Shown piece after piece: positions 22,381-34,154 of a stretch of DNA of 64,000 bases. The position numbers and the translations under genes are program-made. The notes beneath the pieces are model-generated. The model ran no database searches and was not told where the DNA came from. It saw nothing but the letters and a program-made list of their open reading frames with translations. Positions within the stretch are counted from its first letter, which is position 1. The number at the start of each line of letters is the position of its first letter. Source of the stretch: Adiantum capillus-veneris (taxonomy: Eukaryota; Streptophyta; Polypodiopsida; Polypodiales; Pteridaceae); the NCBI GenBank assembly GCA_014529385.2, contig CM043966.1:102249087-102313086 (forward strand). Reading direction: 5' to 3'.

Positions 22381-23434
22381 TGAGGCGATGTCCAATCCTG
22401 CTACTGGAACCCCTTGTGCACCAGCCTTCCGTTTCTTTTTGGCTGCTTCATCCTCATTCAAAGGCAGACTTATGTACTCTGTACACGTTGGAGAGGGGGA
22501 ATGGGGAGCACGCCCAGTGCGCCAACACGGAATGCCTCCTATAGCCCAGGGCACACACTGTACCCCAATCCACTTTGCAAGCACCTTCGACTCGCTCTTT
22601 TCACCAGACCACGCACGCACACGTGCTCACAGAGACGCACACCTCAATGCACCAGCTTTGCGATCTCCCACACGCTCAAAACACACCACACACTCTCTCT
22701 CTCTGCAACACTCCGTCGGGGCGGCACACACATGCCAATACGCCCGCATGCACACACCTGAGAGCAGAAGAGAAGGGGGAAAGGGGGGGGGAGACAACTC
22801 ACAAAACTCACTGCAATGGGGGCCTTCTTTCATTCATTGGCACCAAACACTGTACAACCATCATCGCTGCAACCAAGGCACACTAAAGATCAAAGGGGCG
22901 AGCCCCACTCAAGCCCGGCCTGAAGGTTTCCATGGCCACTGCTCTTCGTAAGCTCTCCATGGCTCCAAATGAACAAGCAGCTCAAAAGCTCTAAAAAGAA
23001 CCGCCGAGGAAGTTCTCTTCTCCCTTGGGTGTGTGCCTCGACCACACTACATACGAAGCGTCTTCTTCTTCCCTAAACTCCAAGCCAAAACCAAAATCTA
23101 GTCTCCAAATCCAAGGAAAAGACTCCCCCTCCTCTTTTAAAAAATCGCCTGCCCCTCCTCTCTCTTTTTTCTCTTAGTTTTTCTCAAAGCAAAGATAGAA
23201 AAAAAAAATTCTTTTTTGGGAGTAGCGCCTGGCGCCACTACCTTTGAGCTTCTCCTCTTTTTATTTTTAGTCTTTACTCACCCAACTTTTCCTTTTAGCC
23301 TTGAGGTTAACTTTTCCCTTTTACCTTATAGCCAAGGACCTCAATTTTAAACCTCCCTTTCGCATGCTGAGGATGCTTTGTGTGCTCGGGCTTTCTGAAC
23401 CCCTCTCTCGCCAAGCCGCCCTGGCCAAACCCAA
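22381..23434. other. Stretch without recognised features
   Basis: Relatively C-rich, with CA-rich simple sequence (about 22610-22760). Open frames are compositional. No partner elsewhere in the window was seen. Confidence 0.4.
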
Positions 23435-24170
23435 ACTTTAAAAACTTTTCCGCTTTAGGTCAGTTCACCCCCTCGAACACCAAGCCGCAAGTGGTAAAAA
23501 AATTGGGTTGTACCCTTGTCGCGACTGATTGTCAACTTGAAGTGCACATATCCTGCTGACCATGAATTCGATCAGCGAGCCGTAAACTCCGGTTGGATTT
23601 CCATATTGTATACCGCTTTCTAAAATCTTGGCGAGTCCTAAAAACATGCCTGTCGATTCGCTTACCAACATGGCCCGGTGAGCACGTAACTGACCACCCG
23701 TAAATACTCCACAGGCCATAACTTGCCCGTTTGAGCTCCGAATGGCGAACCAAAAAACCGGCATAATCGACAGCTCGAGCTTTACATGCGTATCCACTGA
23801 TCCCAATTTTTCACCACCTGTCCGTACCTGCATTGCCCGTCGGGACCTCTGAAGCTTACTAACTTCGGACAATCATAACTTTCACACCGGGACTCTGTTT
23901 GGCGAGCTGTTTGGACGAGCTTCTAGAGAATCTTGAACACCACATTTCGGGGCACATTTCATGCATCTCAAACACTTTTACCTGCCGTCCCAATCAGCCC
24001 ACTTCGAAGGCCCCCTGGCCTAAAAAAACACTTTAAGCATGCATTTTCGTTGCCACTGTCCTGCTGAGGTCTCCCACACTGACTTTAGCCCTCTACCATG
24101 CACCGATTAGCACCCTTTGCACTGCATAGCACACTTTATAGCGCAGACCACAACTTTGGCTACACCATCA
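23435..24170. repeat. 0.73-kb repeat, copy 1
   Basis: Starts near AACTTTAAAAACTTTTCCGC and ends near TATAGCGC. Closely similar to 35314-36048 in the same direction. Both copies contain a minus-strand open frame of about 110-135 residues without a known domain and with different breaks. It may be part of an LTR of element F or of an unknown family. Confidence 0.8.
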
Positions 24171-24282
24171 TTGCTCACCCCCTTGTTGAACATTTATGTT
24201 CAACCACAAACAGGCTTATTGCACTAAAAAAACTACCACACCCAAACAAACTCTTTGCATGTAACAAAACCACCTATCATAT

Positions 24283-26867
24283 TGAGGCGGTCCGCAGCGG
24301 GCAACAAGAAGAGCGGCCTCTAAACACCCTTTGAGGCTCCCGTGCTACTCAATTGGGGTTGGGGCAAGCACAATCAGAGACAACAACAACCCACAGCCAT
24401 AAACCAAACAAGAAAAGGGGCACCACCTAGTTGTATATGCGAACTAGGACGCACGTGATATCTCCTTGATCTCAAACGCACAAAGAGAGGGGAATGCAAG
24501 ATAGCCACACACACCAAACACAAACATTCACCATGCCAGAGAGAGGTAAAGAGCACAAATCAACTTGAGAAACTCAGTCTTAGCCTTAAAGACTAGATGC
24601 ACACAAAGCTTGATGAGAAATAGAGAGACAACACAAAACTTGACCTTGTTGCCAATACACAAATTGTCTTAGGGTCACGGGAGCCCTCTCACCGAGCACC
24701 CTCTTACAATTGAAAGTTTTGGCAAACAATTCAACAAGCCCTCAAACCACCAAGCATGAATGGCACAACAAACTTCAAGGACAATATACCTTCAACCACC
24801 TGATGAGGCAACTTATCAAATCAATTTGGAGAGAAGAGTCGTAGTTGCAGCATACAATTGCACCCAAAACTATGAATCTTATTTATGGACAAGAGTAGGC
24901 TATAAGTGTGATTGCAAAGTATAGTATCACTCCACTCCTCTAGATGGCATAACTAACTTCAAGCTTCTCCATGCACCTATGTGTAGTGATGGAATAGAGC
25001 ACTCACAATGCACACACTCTACACACATAGGCTTGAAGGGTGGTGTGTTATGTGTTGAGAATGGTGTGGTGTAGTGTGATCATGTGATGATTTACAAGGG
25101 AGAGAAGGGCTCTATTTATAGGTTTAGAAGGCCCGATTAGGATTAGGTCTGATCAAGTTTATTTGAAGGAAAAAAAGATTATGCATATTTTTATTTTTTT
25201 AAATGAGGGTGGGTCTCTCTTGTCCTTTGAGTCATATGGATGTGGGCTCAAGGGAAGAGAATTATTGAGGATGAAGGAGAGAGGATTGAGTGAATAATTT
25301 GGGAGTGCCTACTCTAGTACAGGGTGCATTTTACAATAAGGTTAGTGGTTAGTAGTTAGTAATTATCACTAAAAAATATTTACAAAATCATTCACCAAAT
25401 GGTGAGATATATGATGAGAAAAGTTGGAGAAGGGATAAGCTTGTAAAGCAAGGTTGAAGCTTGGAGAAGTTGACATTCACCTCTTTACAGCACCGGTAGA
25501 AGAAGCGGTCAGCATGGCGAAGTAACGCGTGTCGGTGAAGCTATGTTATCTTCAAACCTTGGAAAATTCATGATAAATCCTTCATTTGCACAGGTTAACC
25601 TCGGATTTTTTCTGATTTTTTTGAAGTTCTTTACAAAGCTGAAAAGAGTATGGTAATATGGACATATATGTAGAGAGAAAGGGGGACACATAGGGTGTAG
25701 AAATGGAGGATGAAGGCTATGGAGGTGTGAGAGATGTGGCAATGGTGAAGAGAGTGAATTAGGACATGGGAGTTGCAGGTTTGGGAGTGGGAAGGAGAGA
25801 GAGGAGTGTGTGTGAAAGAGGAAAATGATAAAGTGGAAGAGGGAGTGTGGCTACATAGCATGGGCAAACTGGGGTCCACCAATAAAATCATAGCTCACAG
25901 CTCGTAGCTCAAAAAAATATGAAAAAATTTGAGGCAAGAGTTCAGATCACGAGCTACAACTTTTGTTTGTATAACCTTTTCAAATTCGGGGACCATGTGA
26001 TCTTTAAAAATTCAGCAAAACCGACTGTTTTTTCCACTGCACAAGGTCCTTGTGAGGTCCTTCTTTGGATGATTCTTTTGAATACCTCCAAGAGTGAGCT
26101 CCCCATGGTGCATGCATGCATGCCACATACCCTTGATCTTATTTGGTAGGTCTATAATTGAAGATATTGTTGAGATCATGATATAAGTGAATAGTACAAC
26201 TAAGAAAATCAAATATTTAGGGGTCTAAAAAAATATATACATGTCAAATATAAATAATATAGGTGGAAAAAATATCAAGGGGTCAACATAAATCTCTCTC
26301 ATTATAAGTCTACCATAAAAAGATGAATATTTTTGGTGTTATAGTTTATGAGAGTAAAAGAGAATAGATGTAGGAAGGAAAAAATCACAATAGTGAAAAA
26401 ATATACACATAAATAAAACTAGTTTTTTTGGATTTTTGTTGGGATGGAGTTACACCATAAATAAGAGAAGCTTGCATGAAATTATTTTTATATGGAATAA
26501 AGAGTATGCAAAATGGTAAGAAAAAATATGGTAATGATGAGTCAATGTACATAGCATAAATAACACACACTTATATATAAATATTTAAATAAATATCAAA
26601 ATAATTATAAAAAATCATTATATACAATAAAATATTTACACACAAATGGGCCATAATATACTTATATTTTTATATTTTTTATTTATTTTTGGCTCAACTA
26701 GCCCAGTGACTAGCTAATTGAGGATTTTTAAGAAGATAAGGGAAAAGCCCCTAACTCACACACGCCTATGTTCAGTGAAATGGTAAGCATAGCCACAGTG
26801 TTTGAGTGATTTGATAGGGTGAGGTAGCTTACTATGGTAATTATGGAAAGCCGAAAAACGACTATCA
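24283..26867 (-). repeat. Solo LTR of family R1 (older copy)
   Basis: Begins TGAGGCGGTCCG and ends CGACTATCA (plus-strand reading), the reverse of the B LTR ends. Flush duplication ATAT at 24279-24282 and 26868-26871. No internal element sequence or purine tract adjoins it, so it is a solo LTR from unequal recombination. It is more diverged than the other copies and lacks the long GA tract. TATA-like box at 25112-25120. Confidence 0.82.
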
Positions 26868-26943
26868 ATATGTACAAAACTTGGCATCTGCTACCCGCTG
26901 CCTTTGTTCATGCGGGTTGCCCAACCCCCTGCTTTTCCTGCCA

Positions 26944-28461
26944 TCATCCACCTGGATCAAACACTTGACATTGATCCCGTCCATCCACGTGTAACATGCT
27001 CACATAGTGCCGCACCAAGGCATCTAGCCAACAATCCACATAAGTTGTTCTCGCCATGCTTCCATCGCTCCAAGTATCCATAGGTATACTGTCCACTTCC
27101 AAAAAAACACCACCAAAAGCATCACCACTCTTCGATTGCACATCATCATTCACATTAAACATACCATGCCCTACCTCCCAATCATATAAAGTGGCATCCT
27201 CCTTAAGAAAATCCTGCACCTGCTCGACAGCCCACTGCACAGCTGCGTTTATCAACATCCCCTTCAACCACCATACACAAATTTCCTTTGACAGCTCGAA
27301 CAAGTTCACACCCTTAGACTATTCTTCATGTTCAAGAGGACCACTCTGCTTAGCGGGAAACTCTTTCAACATAGGCACTGCAGTCACCATTGTTTCCATA
27401 CTCACCTCCGTAAATGGCTCTGTCGATACCACCATAGCGGAAGACTTTTGCTCTCCCAAAGAAACCTCCATCTGTAGAGGGACAGACCCTCGTATCACCT
27501 GCATTCTGGTCAAAGATTTCCCAGCAAGCACCTGTGTCTCTTCATCCATCTCACCCACTGGGTCATCAAACCCACAATCAGTTTCATCTTCAAGGCATTC
27601 CTAGCCAAAAGAACCTGCAGCCAAGGCACTACCCCTGCAATCCATAGGTAGCTGGAGATGCTCTTCCATTTGATGATCACCCAATACCTCTTGCTTTCCA
27701 TCTTCTTCAACCTGATCTTCTTCCTTAGCCACAATAGTACTCTCCTTCTTGGGAAACCCCTGTACTTGCTGTACAATCAAAGCACCTTCCACCGCTACCT
27801 TGATGAGCATCGTCATTAGCATGGTGCCACACAACACCCTCACCTACATGTCTTTATTCCCAAGCTCTGATGCTATCACCGGCTCATCCTTTATAGCGGC
27901 AACCACCACATTCTTATGCGCACAATAGGGTAACTTCACCTTTACCAACATAGACCCTTCGAATTCTGTCTCCCAGCTCGTATCTCTATCCTCCTCGCTC
28001 GTTTCCCAAAATCTTGAGCTTGTCACCTCATCATCTTCACCATAGGCCAATTCGGTATCATCATCATCATCCTCTAGTTGTTCTACAAAAGCTGGACCAT
28101 CTTCGTGCCCACTTTCATCATCCAACCCCAAGCTCTCCGCACCTACCATTTGGCCACGATCTCTTACCCTTTCATACAAGCACTCCACCAGAACTGGTTC
28201 CACCTCTTCAAGTTGCACTGGACACTTGGCATCTGCTAACTTCTCTACACACAAACTCTCTTCAATACAAGGCTCATCTTCGTTGATAAGCTCCTCCACA
28301 ATCGGCATAGACACCTCACAAACAGGCAATTCCCAAGGAACAAAATCGATCATAGGCCTTACCCTAGCAGGCTCGACACTTCGCATCACTGGCACCATCC
28401 TCAACGGGCCCATAGAACAAATTGCTGCTTCAACATGCACACAATCTGCAGGCTTTAGCAA
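26944..28461 (-). pseudogene. Element F: long acidic post-gag protein
   Basis: One frame of about 505 codons, broken only by stops at 27844, 27601 and 27319, with a final stop at 26944. The first part is rich in Glu/Asp (for example EQLEDDDDDTELAYGEDDE). Two segments look like internal repeats: MLIKVAVEGALIVQQVQGF and MLINAAVQWAVEQVQDFL. No known domain. Its place behind a gag-like part resembles the long post-gag part of the ORF of element C. Confidence 0.45.
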
Positions 28462-28489
28462 GCCTTACTCCAGCTTTCTTTTCATTTTT

Positions 28490-28842
28490 CTGCTCTTCAC
28501 CCTGGCAACTCTAACTGCCTCGGCATAAGTCTTTGGCTCTTCATCATCCACCTTATCTTGAACTTGAGGACACAAGAAATCCAGAAATTTCTCCAGCTTG
28601 AAACCATCCGCATTGACCACTTGGGTGGCAGCAACCAGATCACTCCAACAAGCTTTGAACTTATCAATAAAAGCATCAAAATTTCCACTTACTTCTTGTC
28701 ATAGCCCTTTAATCTTTGCATCCGCTTCAGCATCCGACACCACTTTGTGAAACTTGCAGAGAAACCACTCTCGAAAACCAACCCAATCCTGCTTACTTGC
28801 AACTTCCAGACCATCAAACGAGGCTTTTGCTTTACCTCGCAG
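28490..28842 (-). pseudogene. Element F: gag capsid-like fragment
   Basis: Minus-strand frame beginning at the junction with element C: FREWFLCKFHKVVSDAEADA, then a TGA, then FDAFIDKFKACWSDLVAATQ, KLEKFLDFLCPQVQDKVDDE and YAEAVRVARVKSRKMKRKLE, typical of the C-terminal half of a retrotransposon gag. The upstream half would lie beyond element C but is not seen. Confidence 0.55.
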
Positions 28843-29103
28843 TGAGGCGGTCCGGGGCGGGCAACAAGAAGAGCACCCTCTAGAAACCCTTCAAGGCTCC
28901 CGTGCTGTTCAACGGGGCTGGGGCACAACAAAACACAAACCAAAACAACAAACCCACAGCCAAATCCCAACTACACAAGGGGCACCACCTAGTTTAAGAG
29001 CGAACTAGGACACAAAAGAGGAGAATCGTTAGAGCAACTCACAAACAAGCAAGGAATTTACACTAACTCTAACACCAATGGAACACTCTCACACACTAAA
29101 ACA

Positions 29104-29151
<48 letters not shown>

Positions 29152-31346
29152 TGTACAACTTAGCTTCAACTTTATATTTTGCACAAAAAGGAAGTTAGAG
29201 CTTGTGGAATCAAGTGACAAGATTTGGTTATAGCATCACTAGCACATTGTCTTAGGGTTATGGGAGCCCTCTCACCATCCACCCTCTTACAATGGTAGCC
29301 GAACAATAGCCAATGAATCACAAGCAACAAAACAACAACCTTCAATGAAACAAGTCACCTTATGAAGCTGAATGAGTTTGCCAAGCCAAATTGGAGGAGA
29401 AGCGTGAGCCTTTGGACATGAATTGCACCCAAAACTACCAATTCATTGATGTTGGGGTAGATACAACAATGGTAGGAAGAATATCTTCTACTCGCACTCA
29501 CTCAAACTAGCTCAAGCTTTTCTATGCACCAAGGTGATGGTGTATAGAAAGCTTACTCTCTCTTTACAACCAAGATAGAACTGGCGTGTGGTACGCTCAA
29601 TCTAGTGTGCAATGGTATAGTGATCTCCTTTACAAGGAGGAATGGGTTCTATTTATAGGTTTTAGAAGCCTTGATTAGGATTAAGCCTAATCAATTTTAT
29701 TAGGAAAGATCAAGGATTATGAATTTTTATGAATTTCAAATGAGAACGGGGTCTCTCTTTTCTCTTGAGTCACATGGATGTGGGCTCAAGTAAGAGAGTT
29801 ATTGATGTGGTGAAAGGAGAGAAACTTCCATGGGAGTGAGTGAATTTGGTTTACTTGTGCGGTTACCTACTCCATATGTTGATAGTGTGGGTGCATTTTT
29901 ACAATAGAAGTTAGTTTGTTAGTGGTAATAATCACTAGAAAGTTAATGATATATTTACAATGGGTAGAATGGGGTGGATGGTTGGAGTAAGATGGTTGAA
30001 TGAAGTGAGAAAATCCTTGTGGTGGTGAAGCTTGAAGAAGTTTTGGACGTACTTGTGTAGGTTCTCAAAATGACTATCGATCTTCTTCTTCGTCTTCTCT
30101 TCTTTACGCCACCGCTGCCAAGGTTGATCATCGTGATGAAAATGGTAATTCTGTTGATGAGATCTTTTGATTTGCAGAGGTTAAGCATGGTACACATGCT
30201 GAATTTATGTATATATATAAGGAGTAGGATGGAATTGTACTTTGGAGATAATAGAGAGAGGCATAGAGATGGTGTATGTACATGGAGAGCTCATATGAGA
30301 GCTATGGAAGTAAGAGGGGAGGTTAATGGTGTAGAAGGTGAGAGAAACCATTGAAGGTGCAGGTTTGAGTGAGGGATTGAGAGGAATGTGTGTGTGTGTG
30401 TGTAGAAGTGTGGAAAGAGGTGAGAGAAGACTATGGGCTACTTGTGAGAAAAGTCGGCAGACTGGGGTCCATTCAAAAAATCATAGCTCACGGCTGGTAG
30501 CTCCAAAAATCATGAAAAAATTTGAGGTGATTATTCAGAGCGTGGGATACATTTTCTCTTTCGACCACCGCTCCAAATTCGGAGTGGAGATGGATATTAA
30601 AAATCCCACCAAAAGACCTTTGTTTTCTTCACAAAAAGTCTTCAGTGGCCCTCTCCTTTGTTGAATTTGTACAATGCATCCAAGAGTGAGCCCCTCCTTT
30701 GTCATATTATAATACAAAGCATCCAAGTTGCCCTTGACACATGCATGGAGGAGGATTATTGGTGAATAAAGAAATATATACATGGTGGGACTAGTGTATG
30801 GACTATTCATGGACTTTAGCTCAATGAGCACATGGTGTTAGAATAATGAGTAAAAATAATAATAAAAATATGGAGGAGTTATGGATATGGAAAGATATTG
30901 GAATCATATGATATGGTCCCTCTTTGAATTATTTTGGGTGAAAGAGGAAAAGGTATGCAAGTAAATAATATAATAAACGTGACCTATGAGTAGAAATCAA
31001 TTTTTTGTTTTCACGAGGGTGAGGGTGAAAATGTGGGAGTGACTAAGTATAAATATTTAAATAAAATACCAGAATAATTATAAAAATCCCTATATTTAGG
31101 CCATATATATAATGCAATATTTACACACAAATGGGCCATAATATATTTTATTTTTTTTGTTTTTTTTACTCAACTAGCGCAATGACTAGCTAATTGAGGG
31201 TTTTTTAAGAAAATATGGGAAAAGCCCCCTAACTCACGCACGCCTATATACAGTGAAATGGTAGGGATAGCCATAGTGTTTGGGTGAATTTGGTAGGGTG
31301 AGGTAGCTTACTATTGCATTTATGGAAAGCCGAAAAACGGCTATCA
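28843..31346 (-). repeat. Element C 3' LTR (family R1)
   Basis: 2504 bp, plus-strand ends TGAGGCGG...CTATCA. TATA box 29649-29657 (minus), GA tract 29105-29148, GT run near 30390. Nearly identical by eye to 33842-35283 over the shared part. Confidence 0.9.
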
Positions 31347-31361
31347 TTAGCCCCCCCTTTA
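31347..31361 (-). other. Element C polypurine tract
   Basis: Minus-strand AAAGGGGGGGCTAA directly before the 3' LTR, matching the GGGCTAA tract of B. Confidence 0.75.
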
Positions 31362-31436
31362 GATAATGGTACATTCATGTACCATTTATCCGATCATACA
31401 ACATGTAGATTGTGTAACGTCTGTCTTTGTCTGCTC

Positions 31437-33542
31437 TCATCTTTGAAGAACCTTTGTTGTATGATTTAAAAAACCTTGTGTGATATGAAAGGTTCTCGGA
31501 GCCAATAGCAGGATGAAATGAAGTGACGGAGTAAACTTCCTCCATCGAGAAAGTTTCCATAAGCACCCCCCATGGTCAAAGATCTTGAAATATGTTTCCC
31601 AAAGCGAGATGTACGGTATGGAATCACTTACTGATTTTGATTTAAGAAAATTGTAGATTTTACTGTTGTCCATCATTGCATCTATCACTATGAATGTGAT
31701 ATAAAAGATTGGTTGCTCTTCCTCTTCTGTAAAGTTGATGTATCTGCTACGATCTTCAAGATCTTGTATGAGAAAATTCCTGAACTGTAGCTCATAAATT
31801 TCATTCAACCTGGGTAGGCTCATCAAGTAAAAAATTCTATGACCTTTATGATTTAGGAAAGCTTGATCCATGCTTCCAGCTGCTATTGGAAGATATTGCA
31901 GATAGTTTACCACATAAGTAGATAAAAGATGAAGGTTTCTATTGCTTCCAACACATTGGAAGAGAATAGATTTTGGTACTGATTGATGAAATATCCACAT
32001 GTAGCAATCAACAAGTTTTTCATCTATGATGAAGACCAGAAGCATCACAATGTGCGACCTCCATACACCAAAGAACCAAATGAAGAAGGTTTGGAAACAT
32101 CCGTTCATCACCAAGTATTCATGTCTTCCTCCACTTAAGAAGGTATGGTGCCCACGATGAAAGGTATATGTGAAGATGATTGGGGCTTCCAAAGTTTGGA
32201 TTTTCTTGCTAAGAGATTGTCCCATGAATGAAGAGCCATCCACTAAAACACCATTGGAGAGAATGATACCCTTCTGACAGTTTCCTTTTATGATTTTATT
32301 TTTTACTACTCTCCCTTGTTCTTCATCCCCTTCTAAGCCCCCCCTTTGGAAAGGTTGTAACTCCTCACTTTGTACCACCTCAAAGGTTGATGGATTACTG
32401 TTTGATTTTGTGAAAACTTTGGCTTCTTGCATGATAGGTTCCTCCATGCTTAACATACATGGGTCATACCAATGCTTTTCAACATTCTGAAACACTTCTT
32501 CAAGATTATCCTCACATGGATTCAACTCACACTCTTCTACTTTGTTTTGGAGTTGGCTTTCCATGTACACAATCATCTCTTTATGATCAATGTGGTCTAT
32601 GATCTCTCCACCTATGATTTCATGTTCTTCTTCACTCTCTTCTTTTAGACAAGATACACTCTCAGAACATTCCATAAGATCAAGGTTACCTTCAAGGTCT
32701 TCATTCTCCATAGAGTCATGTTGCACAAAAGCTTCGTTTGCTTGGACTAGAAATTGATCCTCCACCAAAGGGTTGTATATATCCATTATTGAATCATCAA
32801 TGCCATTTGAGATATCTTGTGTCGATTTTCGCATGCTTGTGATAAAGGTAGAAGAAAGAGATTCCACATTTGAATCTTGGCCACACACTTTAGCACTTGA
32901 ATAATCAACTAGCATGTAAGTAACTTCTTCAACATTTGTCGGAGTAGAAGGAGACAAGTATGGCAAAGGAGATGACTCCTTGATAGAAACACTTTCATGA
33001 TGATTGGTTCTTCCAGCATGATGGAAACCATTTTTGATGTAGAAGTACTTGTGAAACTTCCTTCGGGCAATAGTGATCGCTTCTTCAAAGGTAGAGGGTC
33101 CACTACAAGTAACCTTAGTCTTTAGGAAAGGAGACAAACCCGAAATAAATTGATTCATTTTTACATAATCTGGAAATGTAGAACTAAATCCACATCCTTC
33201 CCATTGACGAGAAAAAATATCCTCATAAGCATAGTAGTCTTCACCATGTTGTTGAAGTCTCCGTAGTGAAGCCCATGCTTTCTCCATTGTTGGAACTTTA
33301 GAGAATCTGGCCTTCAAAGCTTTGGAAATTTGGGTATATCCATCTTCAATCTGAGAAGACATACTCCAAAACCATTGCTCAGCATTGCCTCTAAGGCATA
33401 GCAATAGAAAATCCCCTTTTTCAATGTCATCCCTTTTACCAAGGATATGACAAACCATTCTAAAATCAGCAAGAAAATCATCAGCATCTTCTTCTGGATT
33501 TCCGAAGAAGATTGGGATATCATCAAAGGTATAGCGTTTCAT
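31437..33542 (-). CDS. Element C: intact gag-like protein, 701 aa
   Basis: Starts at an ATG about 280 nt after the primer site and runs 701 codons without interruption. Residues 1-185 are a gag capsid: IPIFFGNPEEDADDFLADFR, AEQWFWSMSSQIEDGYTQI, LKARFSKVPTMEKAWASL and QFISGLSPFLKTKV. There is no CCHC zinc knuckle. Residues about 200-430 are acidic and low in complexity. The C-terminal 270 residues are hydrophobic/aromatic, with a possible membrane segment near FFIWFFGVWRSHIVMLLVFI, and match nothing I know. It is unusual that the non-autonomous element keeps an open frame while all autonomous relatives here are broken; selection on, or recent spread of, this copy is a reasonable inference. Confidence 0.75.
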   Translation of the reverse strand: MKRYTFDDIPIFFGNPEEDADDFLADFRMVCHILGKRDDIEKGDFLLLCLRGNAEQWFWSMSSQIEDGYTQISKALKARFSKVPTMEKAWASLRRLQQHGEDYYAYEDIFSRQWEGCGFSSTFPDYVKMNQFISGLSPFLKTKVTCSGPSTFEEAITIARRKFHKYFYIKNGFHHAGRTNHHESVSIKESSPLPYLSPSTPTNVEEVTYMLVDYSSAKVCGQDSNVESLSSTFITSMRKSTQDISNGIDDSIMDIYNPLVEDQFLVQANEAFVQHDSMENEDLEGNLDLMECSESVSCLKEESEEEHEIIGGEIIDHIDHKEMIVYMESQLQNKVEECELNPCEDNLEEVFQNVEKHWYDPCMLSMEEPIMQEAKVFTKSNSNPSTFEVVQSEELQPFQRGGLEGDEEQGRVVKNKIIKGNCQKGIILSNGVLVDGSSFMGQSLSKKIQTLEAPIIFTYTFHRGHHTFLSGGRHEYLVMNGCFQTFFIWFFGVWRSHIVMLLVFIIDEKLVDCYMWIFHQSVPKSILFQCVGSNRNLHLLSTYVVNYLQYLPIAAGSMDQAFLNHKGHRIFYLMSLPRLNEIYELQFRNFLIQDLEDRSRYINFTEEEEQPIFYITFIVIDAMMDNSKIYNFLKSKSVSDSIPYISLWETYFKIFDHGGCLWKLSRWRKFTPSLHFILLLAPRTFHITQGFLNHTTKVLQR

Positions 33543-33819
33543 AGTCTCTCAATGCTAGAACCACACAAAGATTAGTTCCAAACAATCATCAACTAACTAC
33601 ACAAAGTTTTGAAAGGTCTTTCAGCATGAATTCTAGATTCTTATGTGAAAATGTTTTTTTCCTTTCTTATGTTATGCATAATCCGAACCATATTCTAGAT
33701 CAATTTTTGTTTCCTTGAAATTAAAATCGGTCATACATGTTCCATGATTCATATAATCTACTTGATTATGCTGAAATTTAAGCATTCATGCAATACAACA
33801 ACAATAAGTACACAATTGC

Positions 33820-33837
33820 TCCTCCGTGGGGGCACCA
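33820..33837 (-). other. Element C primer-binding site
   Basis: Minus-strand TGGTGCCCCCACGGAGGA, identical to that of element A, 4 nt from the LTR end. Confidence 0.6.
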
Positions 33838-33841
33838 AAAT

Positions 33842-34100
33842 TGAGGCGGTCCGGGGTGGGCAACAAGAAGAGCAACCTCTAGACACCCTTCAAGGCTCCC
33901 GTGCTGCTCAATGGGGTTGGGGCACAACACAACACAAACCAAAACAACAAACCCACAGCCAAATCCCAACTACACAAGGGGCACCACCTAGTTTAAGAGC
34001 GAACTAGGACGCAAAAGAGGAGAATCGTTAGAGCAACCCACAAACAAGCAAGGAGTTTACACTAACTCTAACACCAATGGAACACTCTCACACACTAAAA

Positions 34101-34154
<54 letters not shown>

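Larger units (their letters stand above)
26872..28842 (-). mobile_element. Element F: decayed gag-type retroelement fragment
   Basis: The block between the solo LTR and element C encodes, on the minus strand, a gag capsid-like part followed by a long acidic protein. Both R1 insertions interrupt it. No protease, RT or integrase is visible in the remaining part. The 0.73-kb repeats on its two outer sides could be what is left of its LTRs. Confidence 0.5.

Noticed and set aside
22388-22951. 187-residue plus-strand ORF
   Set aside because: Pro/His/Thr/Ser-rich translation of CA-rich sequence, overlapped by other open frames; no domain.
25919-26149. ORF in the solo LTR as a gene
   Set aside because: Falls within aligned LTR sequence and has no domain or conserved frame in the other copies.
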